DNA from: Tamarix chinensis
Lineage: Eukaryota > Streptophyta > Magnoliopsida > Caryophyllales > Tamaricaceae
Direction: 5' to 3'
DNA length: 64,000 nucleotides
Assembly: GCA_030549775.1 (NCBI GenBank)
Contig: CM060175.1
Location: forward strand, 16,598,212-16,662,211
A program made the translations under genes and the position numbers. This document shows positions 20,283 through 33,692 of this stretch, piece after piece; the stretch's first letter is position 1, and each line of letters starts with the position of its first letter. The notes below the pieces were generated by a model, which was given only the letters and a program-made list of their open reading frames with translations, had not been told where the DNA came from and ran no database searches.

Positions 20283-21773
20283 CACACATTTAATGCCTAA
20301 AACTATGGCCTTTTCCCTTTGTATTCTTTTTTAAAAAAATTTTGCACCACCAACACGACCTTCTCCCTCTGTTTTTTGTTGAAATTTTTTCACTACCACC
20401 ACAACCTTCCTCTCTTCTTCTTTCCCCTTCTTGCTGTCGCCAAAACAACCCCAAAAACCCACTATAAGAAAACTCAACTGAGTCACCAACACCACCACTA
20501 GTAGCCTTTGTCATTCCTTCCCCTCTACCACTGGTGAACCTCACCATTTTCTACCCCCTTAATTTAGTAAAAATACCACAACACCCCCACCTTCGGCCAT
20601 TTTCTCCAAAACCACCCTTACCCTTCAGCAATTTCATCAAAACCACCACTACCTTTCATCCATTTCCACTAAAAATACCCCTTTTTTGGCATCAATCATC
20701 GAAACCATCACCCCTCTTTTGGCCAAGACAACCAAAACTCCTTATTGCACCAATTTTGGTCAAAAATTCCTTCAACCCTTGGTTTCATTTTTCTCCTTTC
20801 CTTCACCCTTCCATTTCCTTAATTATATCATTAATCTTTAATGGTGTTTTTTATTTTTTTCTTATGTGATTTACTAGAATTTTCAAAAGAGAGAGGATAG
20901 GATAAGCGTGCGTAGAGACCAAAGTTATTTTTGTAAGGATATTGGTCAATGTTTAGGGTTTTATACTAAATGCTTGTATGGATATGTGTATTATCATGAC
21001 AATGTGATTATATGGTTAAATTCATGATGTTAATGATATGATATGACAATGCGGATGATATGATATAAAGAGAGTAAGAATAACAAAATATGTGTTGATA
21101 TGATTATTGCTATGCTAAGTCATATTTTATGGATGAGTATAACCTATGGGAGAGTAATATGAGTATAATGAGTTAAGATAAGTGTGAAATAAATATATTT
21201 AATATGTATGGTGATAAATGGAGGATTTGAAAATGATGATATTGAAGATATAAGATTTTTATAAAATAAGGGCTATATATCTTTAAGGGTATTTTGGTCA
21301 ATATGGGTTAAGATGGGTATTTCAATATTTTATGGGGTTAAGAGGATGTAAAATATGCTAATAATATTACGTGGAGTGTTTAGAGCGATTATGAATGTCA
21401 TAAGTTCCTCAAAATGAGAAAATGGCCTAACTTAGGAATAGTAACCTTTAAATAATAATGTTATTATCGCATGTGTAATACATAGGATTTAGAATTTGAA
21501 TTTTGGGTATGTTAAATATAATACTATTTGATGAATATATACTACATTTGGTGGATAAATGATTAATATGAGAAAAGCTATGCCTAAAATTTAAATTTAG
21601 GGTTTTTGTGGAAAAATAAGCATCTTAACCTTTGAGAACTGTCTTGTTATATGTATGTTGATGTATTTCTTGCTTTAATTATTATTTTTTAATCATAAAG
21701 ATGATCATGAATATAATAATAATATTTAAAGTGAAAGGACATATGAATTAGGTCGAGGTGTTTATGAGTTTGT

Positions 21774-22290
21774 TCCACTGGACGATAATAGTGGGTCAAA
21801 TGTGTTGTCCTTGAGAGGTGCTCTAAACTATTCCACCAGTTTAAGAATAGTGCCCTAAGAGAGTTTTTTCATGATGGGTGTTGATCTGTTCCACTAGATG
21901 ATAATAGTGCCTCAAGTGTATTATCCCTAAGAGGTGCTTTAATCCATTCCGCTGAATTAAGAATAGTGGGGTCCTATATTCAACGTGAATAAGAATATGA
22001 TCTGGGATAAGTAACTAATGGATAAGACATTAATTATTTAAAGTGTAAAATTATATGAGTCAAGACTGAGATGTTGGGTTCATTCCATCAGACGATAATA
22101 GTGTCTTGGGTGTGTTATCCCTAATAAGTGCTTTAGTTCATTCCACCAATTTAATAATATTGGTTTAAGAGTGTTTTAACCTGAGAGGTATTGGTTCCAT
22201 TCCACCGGATGATAATAGTAGCTCACTTGTGTTGTCTCTGAAAGGTGTTTCATTTCACTAGTTTAAGAATAGTGGGGTCCTTATACTCAA
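21774..22290 (+). repeat. Diverged array of TTCCACxxG...AATAGTG repeats
   Basis: Successive units contain 'ttccac(t/c)(g/a)gacgataatagtg' followed by 'tgt(g/a)ttgtcc/tatcccta(a/g)gaggtgct', and then a shorter 'ccac(c/t)agtttaagaatagtg' unit. This is the subfamily C counterpart of the regular 45-bp arrays in subfamily A. Confidence 0.6.
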
Positions 22291-22436
22291 CGTAAAAAGA
22301 ATGGACAATGTTATATTCTACTAATAAAAATTCTAACCAGTAATTATGTTGTATTGCTTTATGTACCTCACATGTTTGCAACCTTATGCTATGAATGCAT
22401 ATGATTATATGTTTTTCCTATTTCAACTATATTGTT

Positions 22437-22500
22437 AACTTACTCAGTACATAGTGTACTAATCATCTTTTTCATGGGTGATTTTCATTCCCATAAGCAA
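22437..22500 (+). promoter_or_regulatory. Conserved box upstream of the LTR acceptor (subfamily C)
   Basis: AACTTACTCAGTACATAGTG, then an ACTAATCA segment and TTTTTCATGGGTGATTTTCA. It is clearly related to 50911-50985 and 63718-63790 (same strand) and to 33045-33120, 42870-42940 and 57895-57970 (opposite strand). Function unknown. Confidence 0.55.
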
Positions 22501-22903
22501 ATGACATAGATGCTTATGTGCAGGTCCATGGGGTCCTAATGGATGATTTTACAGCTTATGATGCTTTATATGTGGTAGAGTAACTTTATGTATAAGAGAT
22601 TTTAGGTGTAGATTCATGTCATTTGAATGATGTTTTTACCTGGATACCTTTTGGATTCTTTGATCCATGGTATCTCTTTTGTTATTGTACCTAGAGTTAA
22701 TCTCCAAACTCCTATCTAAATTTATTAAGCTTATCTCATTCCTATTTAATCTATTTTACTTTTAATGGTTTTGGCCTTATGATTGATGTGAAGATAACAT
22801 GGTAAACCAGAATTACATCAATTACAATGGGAACATTCGATATTTTAGTTATAAGATTCCGTTGTAAAATAAAAATTTTAGTAGTACATTTTTGGGTGTT
22901 ACA

Positions 22904-25900
22904 GGAGTAATTATGTAGCTAACACATAGTCATCCATAATATAGTTTGGAACATAAATATGGAAGGTTAGCTTAAGCTCTTTTTAGGTAATTTGCATCAT
23001 TTGTAATAATAATATCTGTCACACTATACCAATAGAATCACATTGTACAACTCTCATATTTTTCTAGTGGCTAACTATGTTGTAACTGATGAAATTGTCC
23101 AATTGTTAACTCATACCAAGAGTGTTAGTGTTCCCCGTCCTCTACTAGTACATTTCTTCATTAAAAAAATATGGGGTCATATTAGATACAATTATTGTGA
23201 TATAAAATTATATTATCCTAGACATCGGAAGTGTCTAACATTACAAGAAAGTAGAGAGTAGGATCATATAGAAGAATAGAAGAAATGATGATGAAAAAGT
23301 GTGCTAATTACAATAACAATGCTTCAAACCTTCGATTATCAAATTGGACATGAAGTTCAAATGATAAAAACATTGAGCTAGTGGATCATCCACAAGAAAA
23401 TATTATCATCCACTGGCTAAAATAAATTGCCATAATTAGGGAACAAAATAGTGTACCAAAATAAGGAGATAATAAAAACAAAATAATGTAGAAGGCATGG
23501 AAATAAATGTACAAGAAAAATTTAGATGAACACAACATACAACAAAAATTCATTTCATATATCAATTACATGATATGCAGATCAAATTTATCAAAAAATT
23601 TTAAAAATATTGGAAGTCTTAAATGTACTAATAACACTTGAAAAATGATTTCAATTCACCTAAAATGTAAGGAATAGAACAAAGAGTAAGGTAATTAAGA
23701 ACAAAATTTAACTATAGTCCTAGAAATATAATCCTACTTTATGTATTTCCTTTTGCTTCTATATAATCCATTATTATATTCTTTGACCCTAAGTCACTTT
23801 TCTCTAACAAGTTATAGAATCTTTGTGAAATGGATGTGAAATAAACATAAACCTTTCCATATCAAACAAATAGCTTATAGCTAGCTAGTAAATTGTGAGC
23901 TTTAAGGAAGATATTTGAAAGACACATCCAATTCCCATTCTTATGCTAGTATTTATGACCAAGAAAATGGAAACATGTAGCTATATTTCGTTAATATATA
24001 GTAAATGAAACAAAATTTGTCAAACATAATTCATTAGATTTCATCCATAGTTCAAACAATAATAAATACTTATTTTAAAAGATCATTCCAAAGTGAGATA
24101 TAATTAATGATTGATCTTACCATACTACTTAGTTGATGCATAGTGATGAAGGAAAATTATTAGAAGGCATAAAATCAATGAAGAAGGCTATTGTAATGCA
24201 TCCAAGTCTAAGGAATAGTCAGCAAGAAACCAAGCAAGCTCGCAAGATGTTATGCAAAGATACACAAATTTCACATGTCTTATTAAGATCATAATGCATC
24301 TTTACAAATCAATAGCTAATGTTAATTCTTAGAGGGTATGAGGTGACAAGACAAGGAATTTTACTAGAATATTACATAGTGCAATATGTGAACTAAGGAG
24401 AGGAGGAGGAAATTTTCAAGGACACATGATGTAAAGTTTTAACCAACAAGAAGGCACTTGTTTCACTCATAAAATTGGATAAAAGAAGATGACACATGTT
24501 TTTCCACCATAAAGTACAATAAAAAAAATTAACTTATTATATTTATCATCATGAAATCCTATTGGTTATTTGGTGGATATTTATTCTTAGAGCTTGAATT
24601 TTTGTGATTTTATTACATATTTTTTCCTTAATCATTAAGGATAAGGTTTGAATATTTTAATCATGGTTTTAGATTAAGTAAAAGGCATTGTTAGGTCTCC
24701 TATTTTGCTATAAATATCTACCTCATGTTAGGATGTAAGATCAATGACTAGATTATTAATGAAATGATAATCTTTTTGTCCTAAAAACCTTTTCAAGAAG
24801 AGCTCCTTTATCATGGTAGACTAGTAGCCTAGATTTAATGTCCTTGTGGTGAGACTACTATCATTTGATAATTAAGTTAATAGTTTAACCCTTATATTTT
24901 AATATGATGGTTTAACTTCTTTATTAGACTTGAGCGGTGCTTTTTCCTTTAGGTCAAGTTATGGTAGATATCCTAATCGTTTATCCAGAATTGAGTCATG
25001 ACATATCCATATATTTATTCCATACTCTTATTTTAAGTATCATATCAAGAAAATTCTAATTACCAATCTTTAAAGTCAAAATCTAGCAATATTTTTCATT
25101 CTCCATATATTAGCACCCATCATCACTTCATCCATTTACTCAAATGTTGCAAATATCCTTGGAGCTTAAAATTGAACATGGATTATTCAAATGATAGTCC
25201 TTATTGAGCTAGTGATAGTCTAGTGTATTATACCGTATTTTGAAATTTTAACTCACATAAGTTATAATTTTTGTTAATAGAGTTTGATTCAAATTTTATC
25301 ATATCTCCATTGGAGTAATTTAGAAGTTCACATTTAAGTTGTGAGTTAATTTTATAATAAGGGTTTTCTATTAGAATTATTTAGTCACATCATTTTGTTT
25401 TCTAAAATATAAGTTTATTTTTATGAAATTTTATTTTCAATAATATTTAATAAAGTCTTTTTATTCTGGTCCATAGTCTTGCGATGACTCTTTCATTAAA
25501 GATTTGAATTTTTTTTGTGAACTTTTGAAGTCTTATAAAATAATATTTTTATAAATAATTATGAATTTTTTTTACTAATTTTCTAAGTGTCATAACCCTT
25601 TTCATGAAAATATATTTATTCATCTTTATTTTTATTGCCATAACAATTTTGTTGTGGACCTTTTTTTTTTGTTACATTTGGTCATTTTTATACGTCACAT
25701 AATAAAATACGTTAGTATTATTTTTCTTGTATATATTAGGTCATTTTATTTATATCATAAATATTGAAAATAATTTATTCTATAAAAAAATTAAAAATAA
25801 TCACACTTACATAAAAGAAACTCTTAGGGTAAAGCCAACCATGTATTCTTAATTCAAAAATAGGTTTTCAAAAATAAATTTATTTTTTCTTTCTCTTTGT

Positions 25901-25956
25901 AAGTTTTACAACAAGTTTTAAATTTTTGTTTGAGTTACTAGACATTTGGAGAAATT
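22904..25956. other. AT-rich spacer with a possible LTR-type promoter
   Basis: No coding frame stands out; a 72-codon frame at 23043-23261 has no recognised similarity. Around 24705-24790 a TATAAATAT is followed by 'ggatgtaagatcaatgactagattattaatgaaatg', which resembles the promoter/leader of plant LTR retrotransposons. I could not find matching second ends, so I do not call an element. Confidence 0.4.
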
Positions 25957-28900
25957 ATAGCACCCCAAAATTTTAAAACTAAATTTTTAAGACAATGTGA
26001 AAGTGATAAAACCAAAATTAAGGAATATTATTGCCACATAAAATATAGGAGGAGTATGATAATTCACCCAACTTATGTCCAATGCAATGAAAAATGGAAC
26101 CAAATACACAAATGATGTAAGAGAGAAGTAAATAAGATAGATAATAGTATGAATGATATGTGAATTTTTACATGAACATAAAATAAAGGGAAAACCAAGA
26201 GTTTAAATAACTTAAAAGACTAAAATCAAACCTAAAACAATATGCAAAACTATTTAATCTAGTTAGATTAACTCTAAAGTGACATATTTCCCCAAGAATT
26301 GGCTAACTACTGGCCCACACCATTATTCTTAATGTACTCTAGCTAAGATTTAAATCCCTATAAATTACCTTTTACACATTTGAATAAGTAGTTACCATAT
26401 ATAAGGCATCATTAGTATAATGAAGTACCGGTAAAACAAACATACATTTATATGAGATAAAGTTCATACTACACATAAAGGAGCATGCTAACATAAATAA
26501 CATATAAACATGATCAACACACATAATTTAACATAGTAATAATACATTCCAATAATCATATGAAGAGTTGCAATAATACCACTAAATGAATCTCTATTAC
26601 TTATCTCTTGATCAACGTAATTATCCTAATAGGGATAAACATAAGACTTCTGCTCCCACATACACAAAACACTAGTGCCAATCGGTATATACTATGATAT
26701 TTAACATCCACAACATTTAGTCTTCTAGGTCAGGGGAATACACTCAATTTTAGGTCTACAACACCCACCAAAAATGCTGCTAGTGCCAAAGGAATTGTAC
26801 TAGAATCTTCAACATTCAATACACTTAGAATCCTAGGTCAATGGGGCACAAAAATAAGCATGGTAACCTAAGCCTAAAGTATGCATACTTTGTGAAGTCA
26901 CCTAAGTTCCTCATCCATTCACTAAGTCCCTAAGTCTAATCATTCAAGGACAAAGCATAAATAAAAAGGTGAAGAACTAAGGTCAAACATGTAATCTACA
27001 GTCAAAGACCAAGGTCAAAATAATTTTCAAACCACAAGTGTTGAACCTCAAAAACATCTAAATTATCCTTGGGGACCAATTGACTAATCATATAAACCAA
27101 TGGAATACTTTGGAAATAGTAACAACAATATATCAATAGCATAAAAAAATGACTTGTTTATGGGTAACCAATTAAATTTTTTACGGCTAAAACCAAAGAA
27201 ATAAATCCTTTATCAACTAGTTGATTGTTTAATGATTTATCTTTCAAAAACCTAATTTATCCCAAATATATATATATATTTAGAGATAAAATTATCTTAT
27301 TTTAATGTATTATTATGTACTTTAAAATATTCTAAACCCTAGCTATATATTTAAAATATTTTGTTCATGACTTATTAATCTTTTTTACGATTTTAAATCC
27401 CATGAGATTGTTTGAGCCATTTTTTTTCTTATAAACTCTTTCAAAACTCTTCTTTTATGTTAATATTTGAGTTCATAATATTTTACTGAGTCTCCTAGGT
27501 TTTTTTTCAAAATGTCAAATTGAGTTGTTGATAAAAACTATAATTTATTGTATCAGTATGCCTTAATCATATTTTAATCCCTTAAAATTATTTTTAGTTA
27601 TAAAAAATTTAAAAAATTAGATGATCACCATATTTTTAGTGTTATTGATTAAAATATGATTTAAAATGTCATGAAATTAGTTTTAGATCTTTTCCACCAT
27701 TTATAGGTATAATAAGTGACCAATTGCATTACTTTTCTCCTAATCTCATATAAAACTTATGAAATTTAATCTTAGACTTATATTTATGATAATAATGTTT
27801 GTCAGCCACCAATCATGGATGCCTAAGTTTGGCGACATCCTCCATCCTTGTGGGCCTTTAACATTTTGATAAATATCTAACTAAACTTAACCTTTAAGCC
27901 TTCATTATTATCCTTGCATTCTCTTTTGGTTCTAAGCCTTTCCTTTTTATTTTAAGAGGAAAAAATCCATGCCTTGGATGCCTTTATGTAGCACCGCCTT
28001 TATCCTTGTGTGCCTTAGATATTTTCATAAATATCTTCCATAAACTTAAGCATCAAGACTTCCAAAACTTATCTCATTTATCCTCTACTTATTAACTTTG
28101 TGTGAGCTTAGCTTAGAGATATCCCTTGGAATCCATTTTCTCAGCTCTTCTCCCCTCTCCTCTTCTTAACTTATGATTCAGTCATTCATTAATCAAATAC
28201 TTTAATTCTTCTCTTGTTCAAGGGTATGATGATCTTCCTTGATTATATTGAGTTTGTGATTCTAATTATTAATGTAGTATATGTTCTTACTTATTTGTTC
28301 GTATGGATTAAAGGGTTTCAAGAAGGTGAGGTTTCAAACTTGATGAGATGTAATGTTTTTTTCTTTCTTTTTCTTTAGGCTAAAGTTATGGTAAACACTC
28401 TTTATCTTTATTTTATGGTGTGTATATGTATGAAAACGTAGGGGTCATATGAGCTTGTTGTGTAGAGGATGTTAGCATGAATATATTGTCTTCAATTAAT
28501 TCAAGCATGGTTGATCGTATTTGGAATTAAGTATTGAAAATGATGAGTTTGCCCATTTTTCCATGTTATCAGCATTAGCTTGTTCTGGTTTCTTAGAATT
28601 TAATTTGAATATGTCATAATGTTAATTAGGGTTTTTAATTCAAATTTCAAGTATATCACATTTTGATTTAAGCATGTTTAGTTTTAGTTTAGCTAGATTT
28701 ATTTTTTTAGCATGTTTCGGGTATTTTGGTAAAGCCACATGTATGGTGCATTTATAGTGAAATTTATGAGTTCCATTGTCTTCTAAATTTCCATTATGAT
28801 TTTTTTTTAAGTTTTATGATTTAGTCCTTTTTAAGTTTTATTTTATGGTATTTTATGTTTGTAAGATTTTAAGGGGAAAATGGACCTATTGCATATTTTC

Positions 28901-31666
28901 TAAATTTTTAGAAATATAGCTTTGGTAATAATATGTTTTATTTGATGTAAATATGTCTTGGTTAAATTTTCATGAGTTTTTGATGTGCGTGGGAGGATGA
29001 GACTCTCAATTATGTGGAATTAAGGCTCAAATTAGGTTTAGATATTAGGATAAGGCTCATTGATGGTGAACTAAGAAATTGAAGATTCAAATATGATGGA
29101 ATAAGGATGAGGATGGTTCAAATATGGTAAAAAAAATGATGGTGATGATTCGGTGTTGGTAGATTAGTGATGAAGATGATTTGAACATGATGAGTTAATT
29201 ATGATGTTGATTCGACAATGATATGTTGTTGAAGATGATAATTCAAATGTTAGGGCCTAATGGAAGATGATTGTGTGGGTTAGGGTTAGGTTTTGATTCG
29301 AATAAAAAGAATAAGGATATATTTGGTTCAAGTGAAGGGTTTTAGGCTTCAAATGGTGGTTTAGGGTTTTTATTGGGTAAACTGAATTAGGGCTTCAATT
29401 CTGCTCAAAATATAGTGATGTTTTGATGAAAATTATGGCCGGAAAAATATGAGTTATGGAGAGTAGAAAAGGATATGAATTAATCTCTAATTCACATAGA
29501 CAAAGAGATTAAAACTTTCAAGCTAAATCATTCACATAAATTTGATTAACTTGAATTGAACTTGCATATAATTCACTTGTATTTGACTTCAATATTGATC
29601 TTCAACTTCAATGTCTCGTACTCGTGCCTTTTGTGGCTGTTTATAACCATTCTACTACTAGATAAAAGCGTAATTCAAAAGATTCCAAGCTAAAAGATAT
29701 TATAATAACTTTATGATTTACCTATTATCCAACTCTACTACTTAATTCATTAATTAGATAATATTAATATTAATGCTTGAAAAGCCTAAAAATAAACTCC
29801 CCATTCATGTGGTAACTCATTTCTTCCATGCCATGCGCATACATGTAGACACTTAATTGATTTTTTGTTACGTTTCTAGCTACATAACTACCCGTTTGTC
29901 TTCAAATTTGTGGGAGACAATTTCCAAATGAAGAATAATTGATTACATAATTATGAAAACCAATTTTTGAGTTTTTTCTCCTGCATCATTTTTTTATAAG
30001 TGTTTGATATTTTATTTAGTTTTTATAAGTTTTTTTGTGATGAAAAGGACATAAATGATATTTTGCAGAAATTTAGAAATTTATAAGATATTTTGATAGA
30101 TTTGTTCTTATCTATAATATCAACCTTATCATGAATAGAAACTTTTTTGTATAGTGTTTTAACAAGTTTGATGTATACATAGTGATTTTCAATAACAAAT
30201 ATTTTGATGGTTTTTGCCAAAAGTTTTTTTATATTATATTTCAACATTTTGCATACGTAGTGAATAGTATTTTTTTTGAAAGAGGTGTGTGGCCTTATGT
30301 TGTGGTGATATGATTTATTATATCTAAAATTTATTGCTAAAAAAGTGGTTAGTTTACTTTCACTAGATTTAAGGGCATTTTGATCTTGAATGGCTAAATA
30401 TGTCTAAGTGTTGAGTAAGTCGAGTATAGGTTGGCCTTAGTTGATCTATATTTAACTTTATGTTGATATCAATAATTAAATCTAAAAGATTTTGTTGAAA
30501 AAAATGAATTAAGTGGTGTGGTTATGGATAACTACCTAAGAGTTAGTTGTGTCCCTGAGTTATCAAAGGAGGTTATAGCTTGTTGCTTAACCTTTAGCCT
30601 TTCATGGATAAGAGTTTTTTGTTACTGTAAGTGGTTAAGGTTATTGAGAGCCTAATTTGAATGTTATGTGTGGATTTTGGAATTATCTATTGATTATTAA
30701 TGTGTTTTCTAGGTAAAAAATTAATTACTTAAAGTGAAAGATAGATTATATTGAGAAGGATTACTGTGCCTTAGTGTATCCCCCCAAATTCATTAACCCT
30801 TAGGGGTAGAAGGACACACTTCTAATTTCATAGGTTAAATCACAACCTCCATGGAGGATTAGGTTAGTGTGCTTAAAGATGTAAAACTCTAGTTTTTTTG
30901 TTTATAACTAGTCTATTATGCAAGTTTCCTTTACTATGTGGTCTTGGAAGTAGCTGAGTTATGTTCATAAGGTATAGTTTCCCTAAAGTATTTTCCATGG
31001 TGAGATTGTATCCCCTCTCAAATTTGGGTTGAATTTACTAGTTTGATCACCAAAATATGATTTAATAGTTGGAATAAAGTTGATATTAGCTTCTGTGTTG
31101 TTTTGGTAGTTACCTATGTGAACTATCTCTTTTGTAGTTATAGTGATTATTTGAGTAATTTTATAGCTACCATTATATACTATTGTTATCGTGATCAATG
31201 TTGTATTCCACCCTATATGTGTGTTTTTGTAGTTACCCTTAGATACCGTCCTTTTGATATAAGTTGATTTATGAAATTGTGGTGAGTTTGTATTTGTGTA
31301 GGTGTGGTATGACTGTCTTACGATATTTTTCTTTTATCTTATATGTAAGGGTATTTCAATGACATGGTAATGAATGTTTTTCTCTTTTAGGTTCCATGAG
31401 AGTTTTCATATGTTGGGTTAGTAGTTTCTTACTCAATACACACATCTATATTGGTGTTCTTATTTTTTGGTTCAATAGGTTAAATTCTGTAAAATGAATT
31501 ATGTTTGTAAATGGGTTCGAAGTAGAAACCCAACACCATAAATAATAGCTTATTATCATAATAGGCATAGTGTATTTGTATTAGATCCCTTCAAATTTTC
31601 ATCTTGAGCTTGTATTAATATAATGAGTTGTGTCCCAAACATTAGAGGCCTAAAAGATGTTTTTGT
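25957..31666. other. AT-rich region with possible old LTR remnants
   Basis: TAGCACCCCAAAATTTTAAAA at about 25957 resembles the TGTAACACCC ends of the large LTRs in minus orientation. Between 26650 and 26850 'actagtgccaatcgg' and 'gctagtgccaaagg' occur where those LTRs have their dyad repeats. Near 31430 'cttactcaatacacac' recalls their conserved box in plus orientation. Boundaries and splice-like boxes cannot be recognised. The rest is AT-rich with no gene seen. Confidence 0.3.
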
Positions 31667-31974
31667 TACTGTTGGGGTAGTGTTATTGTTAATGATTATA
31701 TAACCTCTTTAATGAGTTATTATAAATAGTAGTTCATAATTTATTGTAAAATAAAAGTTCCCCATTATTCTCTTTTCCGTGTGAGTTTTCTCTCCCAATT
31801 AAAACCCTAAATTCGTCCATCATTCTTAAGTTTGTGCCTTGAGTTTTAATCTTTCCTTGGTGCTTCTACCATTGGTCCATTAGATTTGTCTCTGTTTATA
31901 TCCTCTGTCCATATTCTAGTTTATCCTCCATTTATTTTATATTTATCTAAAACTTCATACTCTAAGTTCATCAC
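31667..31974 (+). repeat. Candidate short LTR with downstream primer-binding site
   Basis: TGTTGGGGTAGTG begins a roughly 308-bp segment containing 'ttataaatagtag' and ending TTCATCA. It is followed by CTTGTATCAAAGCAC, close to the initiator tRNA-Met primer-binding site of plant LTR elements. TGTTGGGG is a common start of copia LTRs. I found no matching 3' LTR, and the sequence downstream to 32570 has no clear gag. Confidence 0.4.
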
Positions 31975-32570
31975 CTTGTATCAAAGCACAATCAATCAAT
32001 TTTTTCCAACTTTGTTATACAATTTTTCTTAACTATTCTAGCACCACCAAAGTTTGTTACATTCTCATTATGCATTTTCTTAATCGTCTAGATATGTTGT
32101 TATATGTTATAATTTGTAGAGTTTGAGCCAAATCCAATGAAATTAAATGGGTCCTTTGAACCTCTGTTGTTCAGTAGCCACCTTATATACTTTTTCTAAT
32201 TATGTTAGTGAGTTTTCCTTTTAGGATCTTCTTATTCTTTTTTGAGCATAACCTACAACAAGAAATGATTAAAATGTGAAAAGTTTTCTCTTATTCTTGT
32301 GTCAAGTAAGCTTTGTATGTTCATGGTGGTAGTGAGTGGATTTCCTAATAATAAGGATAAGATTCTATACCCTTAATATATTTGTTTACTACCAATAATT
32401 GTTGGTGCGGTAAATTTATTCCGATCTTTTCTCCTTTATGCTTATTTTTGCATAGTGATTTCATCAGTTTTGCTCTTGATTCATATTCTAGTTTGTATAC
32501 TATTTTAGAAATTATTTTTTATATTTGATTTTTTTTATCAAAGCCTATTTTAACTTTAGTTTTATACCTT
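31975..32570. other. Sequence after the candidate primer-binding site
   Basis: T-rich sequence without a recognisable gag or other frame. It is cut by the solo LTR starting at 32576 and continues after 37556. It could be the leader of either a copia element or the Ty3 element at 37740. Confidence 0.3.
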
Positions 32571-32575
32571 CCCTC
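32571..32575. repeat. Target-site duplication CCCTC (left copy)
   Basis: Identical to 37552-37556 and directly abutting the TGTAACACCC end of the solo LTR. It proves the limits of that insertion. Confidence 0.9.
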
Positions 32576-33044
32576 TGTAACACCCTAAAATTCACTATTT
32601 TTTTTTAAAACGGAAGCAATTAAGATAGAAACACTTAAAACCTGTGAATTGTGGGAATGTTACCGCCACACTTAGTACTAGACCAGTTCTCTTCGACCGT
32701 TCCAGTACCAAGTGCTAAGGCTAAAAAAAGAAATAATCGATTATATATCAATACAATCCAAATTTCAAATAAGCTTTAAACGGTTGTAAACAAAATCAGA
32801 GTACGCATCAAGAAATGTAATTCATTTCCAAAAGAGAATTAAACTTACAACTGATAAAAGGTTCATTAAAATACTCAATCGAGTACTGAATCAGAAAATG
32901 GTAAATACTATAACAAAGAAATAACAAAAGGAATGAAATCGCGTAAAGAATGAATACGGCCATGACACTCTCGAACTTCGAGCCAAACATGCTCAACACT
33001 CAGCCCCAACTGATATCTCGCCCACCTGCACAAACCAGAAGGGC

Positions 33045-33120
33045 ATACTACTCGTGGGAATGAGCAGCACCCATAAAAAGGGTGATCCGTACGCTACGTA
33101 CTGAGTAAGGTAACCGAGCA
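33045..33120 (-). promoter_or_regulatory. Conserved box upstream of the LTR acceptor (A1)
   Basis: Reads on the + strand CATACTACTCGTGGGAATGA, a GCACCCAT core, then GTACGCTACGTACTGAGTAA and GGTAACC. It contains the dyad GTACgctaCGTAC/GTAC. Nearly the same sequence recurs in five other LTR copies in the window, far better conserved than the surrounding LTR. Confidence 0.65.
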
Positions 33121-33311
33121 CTAAGGCCAACACACAAGCACATAATCCATGTAGATTAATAAAAGATCATAATCATGATAACATAATTCATGATGATCAT
33201 CCAAGTAAAATTATAAAGGCCCATATATATAATCCGATTCAATTACTTAGTTTATCTCTTATCAGGAATCATTTCACACCATACTTTTATTCAAGTCCAT
33301 ACTATTACGGG

Positions 33312-33478
33312 AACCCCACTATTTTTGCCGGTGGATTGGTCGCGAGGGAAACATTCCCTGCCACTATTTTAGCCGGTGGATTGGTCGCGAGGGAAACATT
33401 CCCTGCCACTATTATAGCCGGTGGATCGATCGCGAGGGTAACATACCCTGCCACTATTATATGTCGGTGGATCGGTCT
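33312..33478 (-). repeat. 45-bp dyad repeat array, block 1 (A1)
   Basis: About four units of 'ccactattatagccggtgga' plus 'tcggtcgcgagggaaacatt' plus 'ccctg', period 45 bp. Each unit has two dyads: CCAC...GTGG and AGGGAaacaTTCCCT. The last unit ends in GGTCTGGCCCC. Confidence 0.85.
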
Positions 33479-33570
33479 GGCCCCTTCTCGTACGGTGTTC
33501 TACTATAAGTGATTAGTGTCTTCCCATATCTTTCAACATATAGCATTTTATTTTGTTGAGCTTGGGATCC

Positions 33571-33692
33571 CCCACTATTATAGCCGGTGGATCGGTCGCG
33601 AGGGTACATGCCCTGCCACTATTTTAGCCGGTGGATCGATCGCGAGAGAAAACATTCCCTGCCACTATTATGCCGGTGGATCGGTCTGGGCC
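33571..33692 (-). repeat. 45-bp dyad repeat array, block 2 (A1)
   Basis: About three units of the same 45-bp repeat, beginning about 258 bp after block 1. Between the blocks, both are followed by related sequence ('ctc.tacggtgttctactataagtgattagtgt' and 'ctcaacatcttccactttacgtgattaatgt'), so the whole segment is a higher-order duplication. Confidence 0.85.

Larger units (their letters stand above)
20933..22523 (+). other. Predicted intron inside the subfamily C solo LTR
   Basis: The donor GTAAGG follows the conserved box at 20895-20932, and the acceptor TTATGTGCAG ends at 22523, giving 1591 bp. Both sites lie at positions equivalent to the donor and acceptor in the other large LTRs. No transcript evidence. 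Confidence 0.4.
19887..22903 (+). mobile_element. Solo LTR, subfamily C (3.0 kb, Ty3-type ends)
   Basis: Starts TATAATACCCCGAATTTT (the expected TG changed to TA) and ends TTTTTGGGTGTTACA. Flanks GTAGT (19882-19886) and GGAGT (22904-22908) are a 4-of-5 target duplication. Internal order is the same as in the larger LTRs of the window: pyrimidine-rich leader with a TATATAA candidate, a box with GATAAGCGTGCGTAGAGACC ending in a GTAAGG donor, imperfect repeats with CCACTATTATT-like complements, the conserved TACTCAGTAC box, and a GTGCAG acceptor. The interval 20440-21700 is homologous to 42000-42418 joined to 51783-52840. No gag or pol lies within it, so it is a solo LTR. The subfamily is shorter and probably older than A and B. 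Confidence 0.75.

Noticed and set aside
23043..23261. 72-codon frame in the spacer after the C-type solo LTR
   Set aside because: No domain, no conserved neighbour, and of a length expected by chance.
31513..31533. GGGTTCGAAxxAGAAACCC resembling a tRNA T-arm
   Set aside because: No acceptor stem, anticodon arm or A-box fits at the required distances.
33312..33692. Regularly spaced 45-bp repeats that look like a CRISPR array
   Set aside because: Units are contiguous, without unique spacers; they lie inside a plant LTR and recur in all its copies. No cas genes are present.
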